Assembly (NCBI RefSeq): GCF_025961205.1
Contig: NZ_JAOQNH010000002.1
Span: 275,501-339,500, forward strand
Source of the DNA: Azospirillum fermentarium
GTDB lineage: Bacteria > Pseudomonadota > Alphaproteobacteria > Azospirillales > Azospirillaceae
Direction: 5' to 3'
DNA length: 64,000 bases
The notes under the pieces were generated by a model. It searched no databases. It had not been told where the DNA came from and saw nothing but the letters and a program-made list of their open reading frames with translations. The position numbers and the translations under genes are program-made. This document shows, in pieces, positions 18,122 through 26,668 of this stretch (its first letter is position 1; each line of letters starts with the position of its first letter).

Positions 18122-19045
18122 ATGCCGATCAAGATCCCCGACAATCTGCCCGCCCGCCGCACCCTGGAAGCCGAGGGCGTGATGGTCATGCGTGAAGCCG
18201 ACGCCGTGCGGCAGGACATCCGCCCGCTGCGGATCGGGCTTTTGAACCTGATGCCCAACAAGATCAGCACGGAAACCCAGCTTGCCCGGCTGATCGGTGC
18301 CACGCCGCTGCAGGTGGAATTGTCGCTGGTGCGCATCACCAACCACGTGGCCCGCCACACACCCGCCGATCATATGGCGTCGTTCTACCGCCCATGGGAC
18401 GACGTGCGGGCCGAACGGTTCGACGGCTTCATCATCACCGGCGCCCCGGTGGAACGGTTCCCGTTCGAATCCGTGACCTATTGGGACGAGTTGCGGCGCA
18501 TCTTCGACTGGACCCAGACCCATGTGCATCACTGCTTCACCATCTGCTGGGCGGCACAGGCGGCGGTGCATCATTTCTACGGCGTGCCCAAGCATGAACT
18601 GCCGGCCAAGGCGGCGGGCATCTTCCGTCACCGCAGCCTGGTTCCGGCCTCGCCGTTCCTGCGCGGCTTCTCCGACGATTTCCCCATCCCGGTGTCCCGC
18701 TGGACCGAGGTGCGGCGGCGGGATCTCCCGTCCAACGCCGGGCTGACGGTGCTGGCCGAAAGCGACGAGACGGGGCTGTGCCTGCTCGACGATCCGGCGC
18801 ACCGCATGCTGCACATGTTCAACCACCTGGAATACGACACCACCACGCTGGCCGACGAATACAACCGGGACCGGGCGGCGGGCATGGAGATGCCGGTGCC
18901 GAAACACTACTTCCCCAGCGACGAGCCCACCCACCGGCCGGTCAACAGCTGGCGCGGCCACGCGCACCTGCTGTTCGGCAACTGGATCAACCAGATGTAC
19001 CAGACCACGCCGTTCAACGTGGACAGCATCGGCCTGGCCGCGTAA
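18122..19045 (+). CDS. metA: homoserine O-acetyltransferase, MetA type
   Basis: MetA acylates homoserine, the first step committed to methionine. The 307-residue class I amidotransferase-like protein has the nucleophile Cys142 (FTICWAAQAAVHHFYG) and the His/Glu pair in MFNHLEYDT. Position 111 is Glu (TGAPVERFPFE). In this family Glu111 directs acetyl-CoA use and Gly111 succinyl-CoA use, so acetyl transfer is predicted. The start at 18122 begins with MPIKIPDNLPA, the normal family N-terminus; the in-frame codons upstream lie in the riboswitch. Expression is probably controlled by that riboswitch. Confidence 0.94.
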   Translation: MPIKIPDNLPARRTLEAEGVMVMREADAVRQDIRPLRIGLLNLMPNKISTETQLARLIGATPLQVELSLVRITNHVARHTPADHMASFYRPWDDVRAERFDGFIITGAPVERFPFESVTYWDELRRIFDWTQTHVHHCFTICWAAQAAVHHFYGVPKHELPAKAAGIFRHRSLVPASPFLRGFSDDFPIPVSRWTEVRRRDLPSNAGLTVLAESDETGLCLLDDPAHRMLHMFNHLEYDTTTLADEYNRDRAAGMEMPVPKHYFPSDEPTHRPVNSWRGHAHLLFGNWINQMYQTTPFNVDSIGLAA

Positions 19046-19082
19046 GCGGTCGGGGAGGAGAGGGGCGGAACCGGTTGATGGC

Positions 19083-19982
19083 TCAATCCGGTGTCGGTGC
19101 CGCAGGTTCCGGCCGGATGGTCGCCGTCGCCCCGGTGGAGGCGGCGATGACCGCGGCGATGGCCAGCCATTGCAGCAGGCTGAGGTTTTCCCCCAGCAGC
19201 ACCAGCCCGCACAGGGCGGCGATGGCCGGTTCCGCGCTCATCAGCGTGCTGAACGTGGCCGACGGCAGGCGCGACAGGGCGGAGATCTCCAGCGTGTAGG
19301 GCAGGGCGGTGGACAGGACCGCCACCGCCAGCCCCGGCAGCAGCACCGCCGGGGACAGCAGGGCGGAACCGGCGTCGATCACCCCCACCGGCACCACCAG
19401 CACGGCGGCCAGGGCCACCCCCAGCGCGCTGCCCCGCGTGCCGAGATCGGTGCCGGCCTTTTTCCCGAACAGGATATAGACGGCCCAGAACAGGCCGGCG
19501 GTCAGGGCATAGCCCGCGCCCACCGGGTCCACCCCCGATTCGAGCCCGTCCAGCGGCAGCAGCAGCAGCAGCCCGGCCACCGCCAGCACCACCCACAGCA
19601 CATCCAGCATGCGCCGCGCACCGGCCAGCGCCACCGCCAGCGGGCCGACGAATTCCAGCGCCACCGAAATGCCCAGCGGCACCGTGCGCAACGACAGATA
19701 GAAGGTGAGGTTCATCACCCCCAGCGACGCACCATAGACGGCCACCGCCCGCAAGGTGGCGCGCGGCACCCCGCCGTTGGCGAACAGCCGCCAGGGCCGC
19801 AGCACCACGCACAGGATCGTGGCGCCCAGCCCAAGCCGCAGGGCTACCGTACCCGGCGTTCCGACCACGGGGAACAGTCCCTTGGCCAGCGACGCGCCGG
19901 TCTGCAGCGACACCATGGCGGCCAGCACCAGCAGCACCGGAACCAGGACGGACGATGGGGTGGCGCGGGCGCTCTGGCTCAT
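19083..19982 (-). CDS. DMT-superfamily exporter, RhtA/EamA-like
   Basis: The 299-residue inner-membrane protein has ten predicted helices in two EamA-type halves. SLQTGASLAKGLFP lies in the first half, and AVYILFGKKAG plus LPYTLEISALSRLPSATFSTLMSAEPAIAALCG in the second. The latter block matches RhtA-type threonine/homoserine exporters. Sitting tail-to-tail with metA, which uses homoserine, makes amino acid export plausible but unproven. AAGGTG lies about 10 bases before the ATG; a GTG nine bases further upstream is possible. Confidence 0.83.
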   Translation of the reverse strand: MSQSARATPSSVLVPVLLVLAAMVSLQTGASLAKGLFPVVGTPGTVALRLGLGATILCVVLRPWRLFANGGVPRATLRAVAVYGASLGVMNLTFYLSLRTVPLGISVALEFVGPLAVALAGARRMLDVLWVVLAVAGLLLLLPLDGLESGVDPVGAGYALTAGLFWAVYILFGKKAGTDLGTRGSALGVALAAVLVVPVGVIDAGSALLSPAVLLPGLAVAVLSTALPYTLEISALSRLPSATFSTLMSAEPAIAALCGLVLLGENLSLLQWLAIAAVIAASTGATATIRPEPAAPTPD

Positions 19983-20174
19983 CGGCAGCACCTTGACGTT
20001 GAAAAGCTATACGGGGAGGTGGACCCGGATCTTTGCCGCCGGGCGCCGGAACTGCAAGCCATTGGCCGAAATCTGCCCATGCGATGGGCACAGGACGGCC
20101 CTGCGGGCTGGGGGGGTGCTCGAACGGGGTGCCAGAGCTTAGCTTCTCGGCCCTGCTTCCCCTTGGGTCAGATC

Positions 20175-21113
20175 ATGAGCGCACCCGCCAACAGCCTGTC
20201 GCCCGCGTCCTCGTCCGCCGCATCGGCCCGTGCCGGCATCCTTTTGATGCTGCTGGGCATGTCGCTGTTCACCATCAACGACGCCCTGGGCAAATGGCTG
20301 GTCACCGACTATCCCGTGGCGATGCTGCTGGCGGTGCGCAGCCTGTTCGGGGCGGTGCTGCTGCTGCCGCTGATCCTGCGCGACGGGGTGGGGCGGGTGT
20401 TCGCCGTGCGGCGGCTGCCGCTGCATCTTTTGCGGGTGGGCTGCGTCACGACGGAAATCGCGTGCTTCTATTGGGCGGTGCGGTCGCTGCCGCTGGCCGA
20501 CGTGATGACCATCTACATGGCGGCCCCGCTGATCGTCACCGCCCTGTCGGTGCCGCTCCTGAAGGAAAAGGTGGGCTGGCGCCGCTGGGTGGCGGTGCTG
20601 GTGGGTTTTGCCGGGGTGGTGCTGGTGCTGAACCCCACGGGGGCTTTCGATCCCATCCCGTCGCTGGTGGCGCTGGCCGGGGCCACGGTGTTCTCGCTGG
20701 GGCTGGTCACCACCCGCATGCTGCGCGCGGACGGCACCCTGACCCTGGTGTCGTACCAGACCATCGGCACCGGGGTGATCGGCGGGGCGGTAGCCTCTTC
20801 CGGGTGGGTGATGCCGGGAATGATGGATTTCCTGCTGCTGGGCCTGCTGGGGGTGGTGGCCCTGGCCGGTCACGCGGCCATGAACCGGTCGCTGGCGCTC
20901 AGCCCGGCGGCGGTGGTGGTGCCGTTCCAGTACATCGCCATCGTGTGGGCGGTGATTCTGGATCTGGTGGTGTGGGGAACCGCCCCCAGCGTGCAGGTGC
21001 TGGCCGGTGCGGCGCTGATCATCGGCAGCGGGCTGTTCGTGTTCTACCGCGAACAGCGGACCGCCCATGGGGTGGCGGCGGAAAGCAACCCGAATTTGGG
21101 GCCGGGTTCGTAA
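20175..21113 (+). CDS. EamA-family DMT transporter
   Basis: The 312-residue protein has a Ser/Ala-rich cytoplasmic start and ten hydrophobic helices. FTINDALGKWLVTDYPVAMLLAVRSLFGA in the first half and AGHAAMNRSLALSPAAVVVPFQYIAIVWAV in the second are typical of the EamA/RarD-like group. It probably exports a metabolite; the substrate is unknown. It is transcribed away from the neighbouring RhtA-like gene and is only distantly similar to it, so this is not a recent duplication. The ATG at 20175 is chosen because upstream codons are His/Gln/Arg-rich and unlike a membrane protein. Confidence 0.85.
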   Translation: MSAPANSLSPASSSAASARAGILLMLLGMSLFTINDALGKWLVTDYPVAMLLAVRSLFGAVLLLPLILRDGVGRVFAVRRLPLHLLRVGCVTTEIACFYWAVRSLPLADVMTIYMAAPLIVTALSVPLLKEKVGWRRWVAVLVGFAGVVLVLNPTGAFDPIPSLVALAGATVFSLGLVTTRMLRADGTLTLVSYQTIGTGVIGGAVASSGWVMPGMMDFLLLGLLGVVALAGHAAMNRSLALSPAAVVVPFQYIAIVWAVILDLVVWGTAPSVQVLAGAALIIGSGLFVFYREQRTAHGVAAESNPNLGPGS

Positions 21114-21119
21114 AGACCG

Positions 21120-21422
21120 TCACTGCATGTTGAACGCCGTCCGCCGCCGGATGGTGGCGAGCGTCAGGGCATGGTGGCTGATCTGTGCCCGGTAATCCCG
21201 GTCCACCTTGCTGAAGGCGGCATAGGCGAAGCGGATGGAGGCGTCGGTCTTCAGCCGCATCGCCTCCTCCAGGGCGTTGCGCAGGGTGCGCAGTTCCACG
21301 ATGCCGTGCACGTACACCATGTCCACCGCGGCGGCCAGAATCTCCACCGAACAGAGGGTCGCGCGGTCATCCAGGGTCAGCGGCACGGCTGGAACACGGG
21401 CAGTTTGAAAGTCTGGAGTCAT
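21120..21422 (-). CDS. small protein of unknown function
   Basis: This is a 100-residue protein with a predicted helical core (CSVEILAAAVDMVYVHGIVELRTLRNALEEAMRLKTDASIRFAYAAF) and a basic tail. No signal peptide or known domain is seen. The ATG at 21422 lies one base after the stop of the preceding small gene, so the two are likely coupled. The in-frame extension to 21521 is Gly/Arg/Trp-rich and overlaps that gene, so it was not used. Confidence 0.55.
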   Translation of the reverse strand: MTPDFQTARVPAVPLTLDDRATLCSVEILAAAVDMVYVHGIVELRTLRNALEEAMRLKTDASIRFAYAAFSKVDRDYRAQISHHALTLATIRRRTAFNMQ

Positions 21423-21423
21423 T

Positions 21424-21618
21424 CTAGCAGGCGGATGGCTGCAATTCCAGCGCCCGCGCCCGCTCCAGCCGGTCCCGTGCTGCGGCAAGCTGAAGCCGCG
21501 ACCGGGCGAAGGCGTCGGCAAAGGTGGGGGAGGAATCGCACAGCCGCATCTGCGTCAGCGCTTCGGACGCTTCATCCAGCAGGTTCAGGCGCTGAAACAG
21601 GATCGTGTGGGTGTCCAT
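21424..21618 (-). CDS. small helical protein of unknown function
   Basis: The 64-residue product is strongly helical (LFQRLNLLDEASEALTQM and ARSRLQLAAARDRLERARALEL) and could form a coiled coil or helical hairpin. GGAGAGGA lies about 11 bases before the ATG at 21618; ATG 21642 is an alternative. No family is recognised. It forms a pair with the next gene downstream. The 230-base AT-rich gap upstream probably carries the promoter. Confidence 0.5.
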   Translation of the reverse strand: MDTHTILFQRLNLLDEASEALTQMRLCDSSPTFADAFARSRLQLAAARDRLERARALELQPSAC

Positions 21619-21851
21619 GGCCGTGCTTGTCCTCTCCGTCATGATCAATGGCTTTATGCTTTTATTAACGTATCATTTATTGTGCATTTTAAACACATCC
21701 CATGCGTCGGGCTATGCCGCCGTCTCGGGACAGAAAACCGTTTAAGATCTTATGGTTGTGAAAACGGCTGACAGGTGCGTCACACCGCCACAGGCGGCGG
21801 CCGGCATCGAAGCCGCACCCAGTGGTTACACCGAGCGGCCCGCCATGGCGG

Positions 21852-23195
21852 TCAAAGGGGCCGTGTGGCGTTCAGGATTCCCGTCATGATGCGGTTGGCT
21901 TCCGCCGGTCCGGCGATCAGCTCGACCATACGGATGGCCTGGAATCCCACCGGTCCGGCCTGCATCGGTTCTCCGCCGCTGGCGGCAAAGGCGGTGCGGG
22001 CGGCGTCGGTCAGGGATGCGACGGTGCTGTCGGTTACCGTCCGCATCTCGGTGCGCATGCCCAAGCCCTCGGCCACGGTGCTGCATTTGCGCAGGGCGCG
22101 GGCGTGACCCTCGGCCTCCAGCAGCCGTTCGCGCCCGCTGTCGGTTTCGGTCGGCGGGGTCAGGGCGGCCAGGATCGACGGACCGGCCCCGTCCAGAACC
22201 TGGGTTCGGATCAGGTCGTGCAGGGCGGCGCGCACCCGTTTCAGCCGCGGCTCGAACTCCGGGCGGGGGGTGGCGCCAAGGGCGGTGCGGGTGGCCTCCA
22301 GGCCGGCGGCCAGATGCACGGCCAGATCAGCCACGGCCAGCCGGCTGCCGTGCCCGGTTCCTTCCGTGGCCATGCGGGTCGCCTGATCCTCGATGGACGC
22401 GACGATGCCGTCGCTGAGGGCCAGGAACACACCGGCCCGGTCGGCGCCCCGCAGCCCGAAATCCAGCCCCGGCAGGGCCGGCAGCAGCCGGGCCGGGTCG
22501 GCCAGCCGGGCGGAGGCGGCCAGGACGAAGACGGCCAGCGCCGCCGGCCGTTCCCGCACCACCCGCCGGCCCAGCCGCTGGATGCCTTCCAGGTGTTCGG
22601 GGTGCAGCTTGGGCAGCGGCTTGGGCGCCAGCAGTTCCTGAAGCTCGTGCAGTTCGGGGGCCACCGCCATCAGGTGGGCCACGTCGGTCACCGCCGCCAC
22701 CCGTCCGGGGTTGATGCGGGCGTCCAGCTCCTCCATCAGCCGGCCGATTTCCGCCTGCCGGGCGATGTGGTCGGTGGCCTCCGCCCCGATGGCCCACAGT
22801 TCCTGGCGGATGGTGGCCAGCGCCACCGGATCCGCGCCGGCACCCTGGAGCCGGGCGTTGAGGGCGGAGATCCGCTCCGGCCCCGCGTGGCGTTCCACCA
22901 GCGGCCACAGGCGGTTGACCAGATCCCGCTCGATCACCCGCGGCGGCCTGGGCGCCTTGGGGTCGAAGGGGGAGAACAGATCCTCGAACGGCTGGCAGAA
23001 CAGCCGTTTCAGCGCCGGGCGCCGCCGCGGGCGCACCGCCGCCAGCCGCGGGCGGATGAGGGAGAAGGTCTTGCGCACCTCCGGGTGGTCGGCCATGTGC
23101 TCCAAGAGGCCGACGACCTGCCGGAACCGGCCCTCGTCGATGTCCATCAGCGTGCCGCCCAGCGCCAGCAGGGATGCGGTGTCGCCCATGCTCAT
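21852..23195 (-). CDS. unknown protein, second gene of a two-gene operon
   Basis: This 447-residue protein is rich in Ala/Leu/Arg helices with no signal peptide, membrane segment or recognised motif. It begins MSMGDTASLLALGGTLMDIDEGRF. A Pro/Arg-rich stretch near residues 50-85 (RPRRRPALKRLF; DPKAPRPPRV) may be a linker or nucleic-acid contact. The start overlaps the upstream gene by four bases (ATGA), so the two are coupled and probably act together. The length and clean coding bias argue for a real gene. Confidence 0.65.
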   Translation of the reverse strand: MSMGDTASLLALGGTLMDIDEGRFRQVVGLLEHMADHPEVRKTFSLIRPRLAAVRPRRRPALKRLFCQPFEDLFSPFDPKAPRPPRVIERDLVNRLWPLVERHAGPERISALNARLQGAGADPVALATIRQELWAIGAEATDHIARQAEIGRLMEELDARINPGRVAAVTDVAHLMAVAPELHELQELLAPKPLPKLHPEHLEGIQRLGRRVVRERPAALAVFVLAASARLADPARLLPALPGLDFGLRGADRAGVFLALSDGIVASIEDQATRMATEGTGHGSRLAVADLAVHLAAGLEATRTALGATPRPEFEPRLKRVRAALHDLIRTQVLDGAGPSILAALTPPTETDSGRERLLEAEGHARALRKCSTVAEGLGMRTEMRTVTDSTVASLTDAARTAFAASGGEPMQAGPVGFQAIRMVELIAGPAEANRIMTGILNATRPL

Positions 23196-24295
23196 GCGGC
23201 GTGCGCCTTCACCGCTTCGATCCGCGCCACCAGATCGGCGTCGAGCTGCCCGGTGCGCCAGTCCACATAGGCGCGCACCGACCGCCGGTTGGCCGCCAGG
23301 ATGCGGTCGGCGGCCAGCGTCAGGTCCATGCGGTCCTCGTCCTTGGGCAGCAGCGGCAGCACGCGGAAGATATCGTTGACCGCCATTTCCTGTTCCGCCC
23401 GCCCCTGGCCCTGGGCCTGCTCCCAGGTGGCGATCAGGAAATCCCACCCGTCCAGCAGCCACGCCATGCGGGTGCAGGCGCGGCGCAGGTCGCCGCGCCG
23501 CTCCTCCCACCCGCGCAGCAGCGCTTCGAACGCCTCGATCCCGCCGTCGATGCGGCCGGTGACGCCGCGGGCGTGGTTCAGGGTGTGTTCGGCCACCTCG
23601 GCGCAGAAACCGGCGATGGGGGCGGCCTCCGACACGTTGCCGGTGGACCACGCGGTCAGCCCGTCGCGGAACCCCGCCAGCCCGCGCATCAGCCGCCGCA
23701 GCCGCGCCGGACGGGGGGAGGTGACCAGCCCGATGGGTTCCATGAAGGCGGCGATCTCGGCCACCCGCAGATACAGCTCCTTGGCCTCGATGCCCAGCCG
23801 CTGGGCGGCCTTCAGCATGTAGCCGCGGGTCAGTTGCTGCCCCTGCGCCGAGGCCAGGCCGGCGCGCAGGATGTCGGCGGATTCCAGCCCCACCGCCCGC
23901 AACACCTCGGTGATGAGCTGGAAGTTGATGAGCAGGCGCTGTTCCGCCTCGTCGGCCAGGGCGGTAGCGGCGGCGTCGGCGGCCAGCGGTCCGGCCAGCC
24001 CGGTCCGGGCGGTTTCCAGCGCCGCCTTGCGGATATCCTCCGGCGAGCAACCGCCGGTGTTGACGATCAGTTCCTGAAGAAAACGGTCGTGAACCGTCAT
24101 GGGAAAGGCCAGCGGCAGCGACGCCCACCCCACCACATAGACCCCGCGCCCCTCGGACAGGTTGGGGATCAGCACCTCCAGCCCACCGCGCTCGTCCCGC
24201 CGCACCCGCGTCTGGGCCAGGGTGGGGGTGGTGAAGGGCACCGCGGCCCCCCGTTCCTCGAACGTCGATGGAGCGTAATTGGTCAAGGACCGCAT
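23192..24295 (-). CDS. unknown protein, first gene of a two-gene operon
   Basis: This is a 367-residue cytoplasmic protein without a recognised domain. It opens with a beta-rich part (LEVLIPNLSEGRGVYVVGWASLPLAFPMTVHDRFLQEL). It then becomes helical throughout (EEAEQRLLINFQLITEVLRAVGL-like segments; WEERRGDLRRACTRMAWLLDGWDFLIATWEQAQ). The N-terminal strand-rich part could be a ligand or partner-binding module. It is coupled to the 447-residue protein downstream. The 186-base region upstream separates it from the divergent AsmA gene and likely carries promoters for both. Confidence 0.62.
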   Translation of the reverse strand: MRSLTNYAPSTFEERGAAVPFTTPTLAQTRVRRDERGGLEVLIPNLSEGRGVYVVGWASLPLAFPMTVHDRFLQELIVNTGGCSPEDIRKAALETARTGLAGPLAADAAATALADEAEQRLLINFQLITEVLRAVGLESADILRAGLASAQGQQLTRGYMLKAAQRLGIEAKELYLRVAEIAAFMEPIGLVTSPRPARLRRLMRGLAGFRDGLTAWSTGNVSEAAPIAGFCAEVAEHTLNHARGVTGRIDGGIEAFEALLRGWEERRGDLRRACTRMAWLLDGWDFLIATWEQAQGQGRAEQEMAVNDIFRVLPLLPKDEDRMDLTLAADRILAANRRSVRAYVDWRTGQLDADLVARIEAVKAHAA

Positions 24296-24481
24296 CGTCG
24301 CAACCTTTCGGTGACGGTGGCCGGAGAAGGCGCGGACAGGTTTCCTTCAGAGAAGCATAAAATTTTATGGACTTCAACGCGCGTCTCGGGCGGAGGGGGT
24401 ATGCGGCGCATCGGGGGTGCCCCGTTCCAAACGCCCGGCCTATCCGTTGACACCGGCAAGGGAACGGATGGGGGACGGACC

Positions 24482-26479
24482 ATGAAGATCTTGAAATGGG
24501 CCGCGGTCGCGGTGGTGGTCCTGGTTCTGCTGGCCGGGGTTGCGGTGGCCGGGCTGCTGTGGGGGGCGAACACGCAGACCGGGCGCCACATCATCGCCCG
24601 GCAGGCATCGGGCCTGCTGGGGCGGGACGTGGCGCTGGACGGGCCGCTGCACATCACGCTCGGCAACCCCCTCCTCATCACGGTGGAGGGGCTGCGCATC
24701 GCCAACCCGGACTGGGCCGCCGACGATCATCTGGCGGAGGTGCGGCGGCTGACGGTCAACCTGCGGCCTTGGCCGGTGCTGCACGGCGACTGGAATTTCC
24801 CTCTGGTGCGGGTGGAGGGGGCGGCCCTGTCCCTGGAGCGCAACGGCCAGGGTGCCACCACCTGGGCCTTCGGCACCCCCGGTGCGGCGGTGGCGGAAGA
24901 CGTGGCCACGCCCGAGACCCGCCGCGACGCCCCCGTCATCGGGCGGCTGGAGATCGACGGCAGCCGGGTGCGCTACCGCGACGCGCTGACCGATCTCGAC
25001 CTCGACACCACCGTGTCCACCGCCACCGGCGACAACCACAGCGACCGCATGGCGATGGAGGGCAAGGGCACCTTTGCCGGCGAAGCCTTCACCCTGACGG
25101 CGCAGGGGGGATCGCTGCTGTCCCTGCGCGACGGCAACGCGCCTTATCCGGTCAAGGTTTCCACGGTGGTGGGCAAGGCCCGCTCCACCGTCGAAGGAAC
25201 GCTGGACGAACCGGTGCTGTTCCAGGGCGTCAATCTGGCGGTGCACCTGCAGGGCGACGACCTGTCCCGGCTGGTGGGGCTGTTCGGGGTGGTGTTCCCC
25301 AAGACCCGCGCTTACGACCTGTCGGCGCAACTGGCCCGCGACGCCGCCGTCTGGACCCTGACCGGCATCAAGGGGCGGGTGGGGGAAAGCGACCTGTCGG
25401 GGGACGTGCGCATCGATACCGGCGGCTCCCGGCCCCGCATCAACGGTGATTTGACCTCGCGCCGGCTGGCGGCGGTGGATTTGGCCGGCTTCGTCGGTGC
25501 GTCCCCCCGCGGGCGGGGCGATTACGACACCAAGAACCCCGCCCGCGTCCTGCCGGCCACCCCGGTCAGCCTGGAAAAGCTGCGCACCGCCGACATGGAC
25601 ATCCGCTTCACCGGCAAGCGGGTCGAGGCGCCGGGGACGCCGCTGGACGACCTGTCCATGCATCTGGTGCTGGAAGATGGACGGGCGGTGTTCGACCCCC
25701 TGGCCCTGGGCATGGCCGGGGGCCGCATCGAAGGCACGGTGGAACTGAACGGGCGGGAAAACGTGCCGGCCCTGGCCGCCGATCTGGCGATTCGCCGGGT
25801 GGATCTGGCCGCGTTCTTCCGCGGCACCGACTTCGCCCGCCAGATGGGGGGGACCATCAATGGCAGCGTGCGGTTGAAGGGCCACGGCCCCACCGTGGCC
25901 GACATGCTGGGGGTGGCCGACGGCAAGGCGGGCATGGCGGTGGACGGCGGGCGCATCAGCCTGCTGGCGGTCAAGGGGCTGAAGACCAACATCCTGGAAA
26001 CATTGGGCATCGCCCTGTCCGGCGACCGCTCGGTGCCCTTCAATTGCATCGTCGCCGATCTGGAGATCCAGCGGGGGGTGGTGCGGTCGAAAGCGCTGGT
26101 GCTCGACACGCCCGAAGCGGTGGTGACCGGCGGGGGCGTGCTGAACCTGAAGACCGAAGCCATGGATTTCCGCATCCGCGGAGAGGCGAAGGAGGCGCAG
26201 ATCTTCGCCACCCATGTGCCGGTGTCGGTGCAGGGCACGCTGCTCAACCCCGAACTCAGCTTCGATCCCACGGAATCCATCGCGCGGGGGGCCGGGGCGG
26301 TGGCGCTGGGGGTTCTGCTGACACCGCTGGCTGCGGTGGTGCCGTTGCTGGACGCCGGCAGCGACGAGCAGCCGCGCTGCAAGGCGCTGGTCCGTAATGC
26401 GAAAGACCCGGCCAAGGCTGGTAAGACCGGTTCCGGGGACAACCAAGGGAAGAGGCAGGAGAGCGGCAGTGGACGATAA
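24482..26479 (+). CDS. AsmA-family envelope protein
   Basis: The 665-residue protein has one N-terminal membrane anchor (residues 5-28). A long beta-rich periplasmic part follows, with the AsmA opening block TGRHIIARQASGLLGRDVALDGPLHITLGNPLLITVEGLRIANPDW. Its C-terminal AsmA_2-like region includes LKGHGPTVADMLGVADGKAGMAVDGGRISLLAVKGLKTNILETL and EAVVTGGGVLNLKTEAMDFRI. AsmA-like proteins are thought to bridge the periplasm and move phospholipids toward the outer membrane. The ATG at 24482 follows GGGGACGGACC. The last 30 residues are Lys/Gly-rich and likely disordered. Confidence 0.9.
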   Translation: MKILKWAAVAVVVLVLLAGVAVAGLLWGANTQTGRHIIARQASGLLGRDVALDGPLHITLGNPLLITVEGLRIANPDWAADDHLAEVRRLTVNLRPWPVLHGDWNFPLVRVEGAALSLERNGQGATTWAFGTPGAAVAEDVATPETRRDAPVIGRLEIDGSRVRYRDALTDLDLDTTVSTATGDNHSDRMAMEGKGTFAGEAFTLTAQGGSLLSLRDGNAPYPVKVSTVVGKARSTVEGTLDEPVLFQGVNLAVHLQGDDLSRLVGLFGVVFPKTRAYDLSAQLARDAAVWTLTGIKGRVGESDLSGDVRIDTGGSRPRINGDLTSRRLAAVDLAGFVGASPRGRGDYDTKNPARVLPATPVSLEKLRTADMDIRFTGKRVEAPGTPLDDLSMHLVLEDGRAVFDPLALGMAGGRIEGTVELNGRENVPALAADLAIRRVDLAAFFRGTDFARQMGGTINGSVRLKGHGPTVADMLGVADGKAGMAVDGGRISLLAVKGLKTNILETLGIALSGDRSVPFNCIVADLEIQRGVVRSKALVLDTPEAVVTGGGVLNLKTEAMDFRIRGEAKEAQIFATHVPVSVQGTLLNPELSFDPTESIARGAGAVALGVLLTPLAAVVPLLDAGSDEQPRCKALVRNAKDPAKAGKTGSGDNQGKRQESGSGR

Positions 26480-26580
26480 CCCGAAGTGGGTCTGAAAATA
26501 AGGTGAGTGGAGATCTTTCGTTTCGCCATTCATTTTTATTAGTCTTCGCTGTTGACGGAACGAGCGTTTCGCGTCATCGC

Positions 26581-26598
26581 TTACATATTCGTGTATTC
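26581..26598. promoter_or_regulatory. second copy of TTACATAT motif
   Basis: TTACATATTCGTGTATTC matches the element at 3024-3041 at 15 of 18 positions and lies 71 bases before the hybrid kinase start. It is in a 189-base AT-rich gap that also holds a TTGACG at 26552-26557, a possible -35. Function is unknown. Confidence 0.3.
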
Positions 26599-26668
26599 TG
26601 TAACGCGCACACCCGTATGACACGCGGGGTGTGCCGGGGGCGGTTGCGGAAGGGGCGGATGGGGGCGA

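Noticed and set aside
19170..20174. Plus-strand extension ahead of the EamA gene
   Set aside because: The added residues are Gln/His/Arg-rich and antisense to the RhtA-like gene; the true start is the ATG at 20175.
23174..24481. Plus-strand extension ahead of the AsmA gene
   Set aside because: It is antisense to the 367-residue unknown gene and lacks coding character; the membrane-anchor start at 24482 fits the family.
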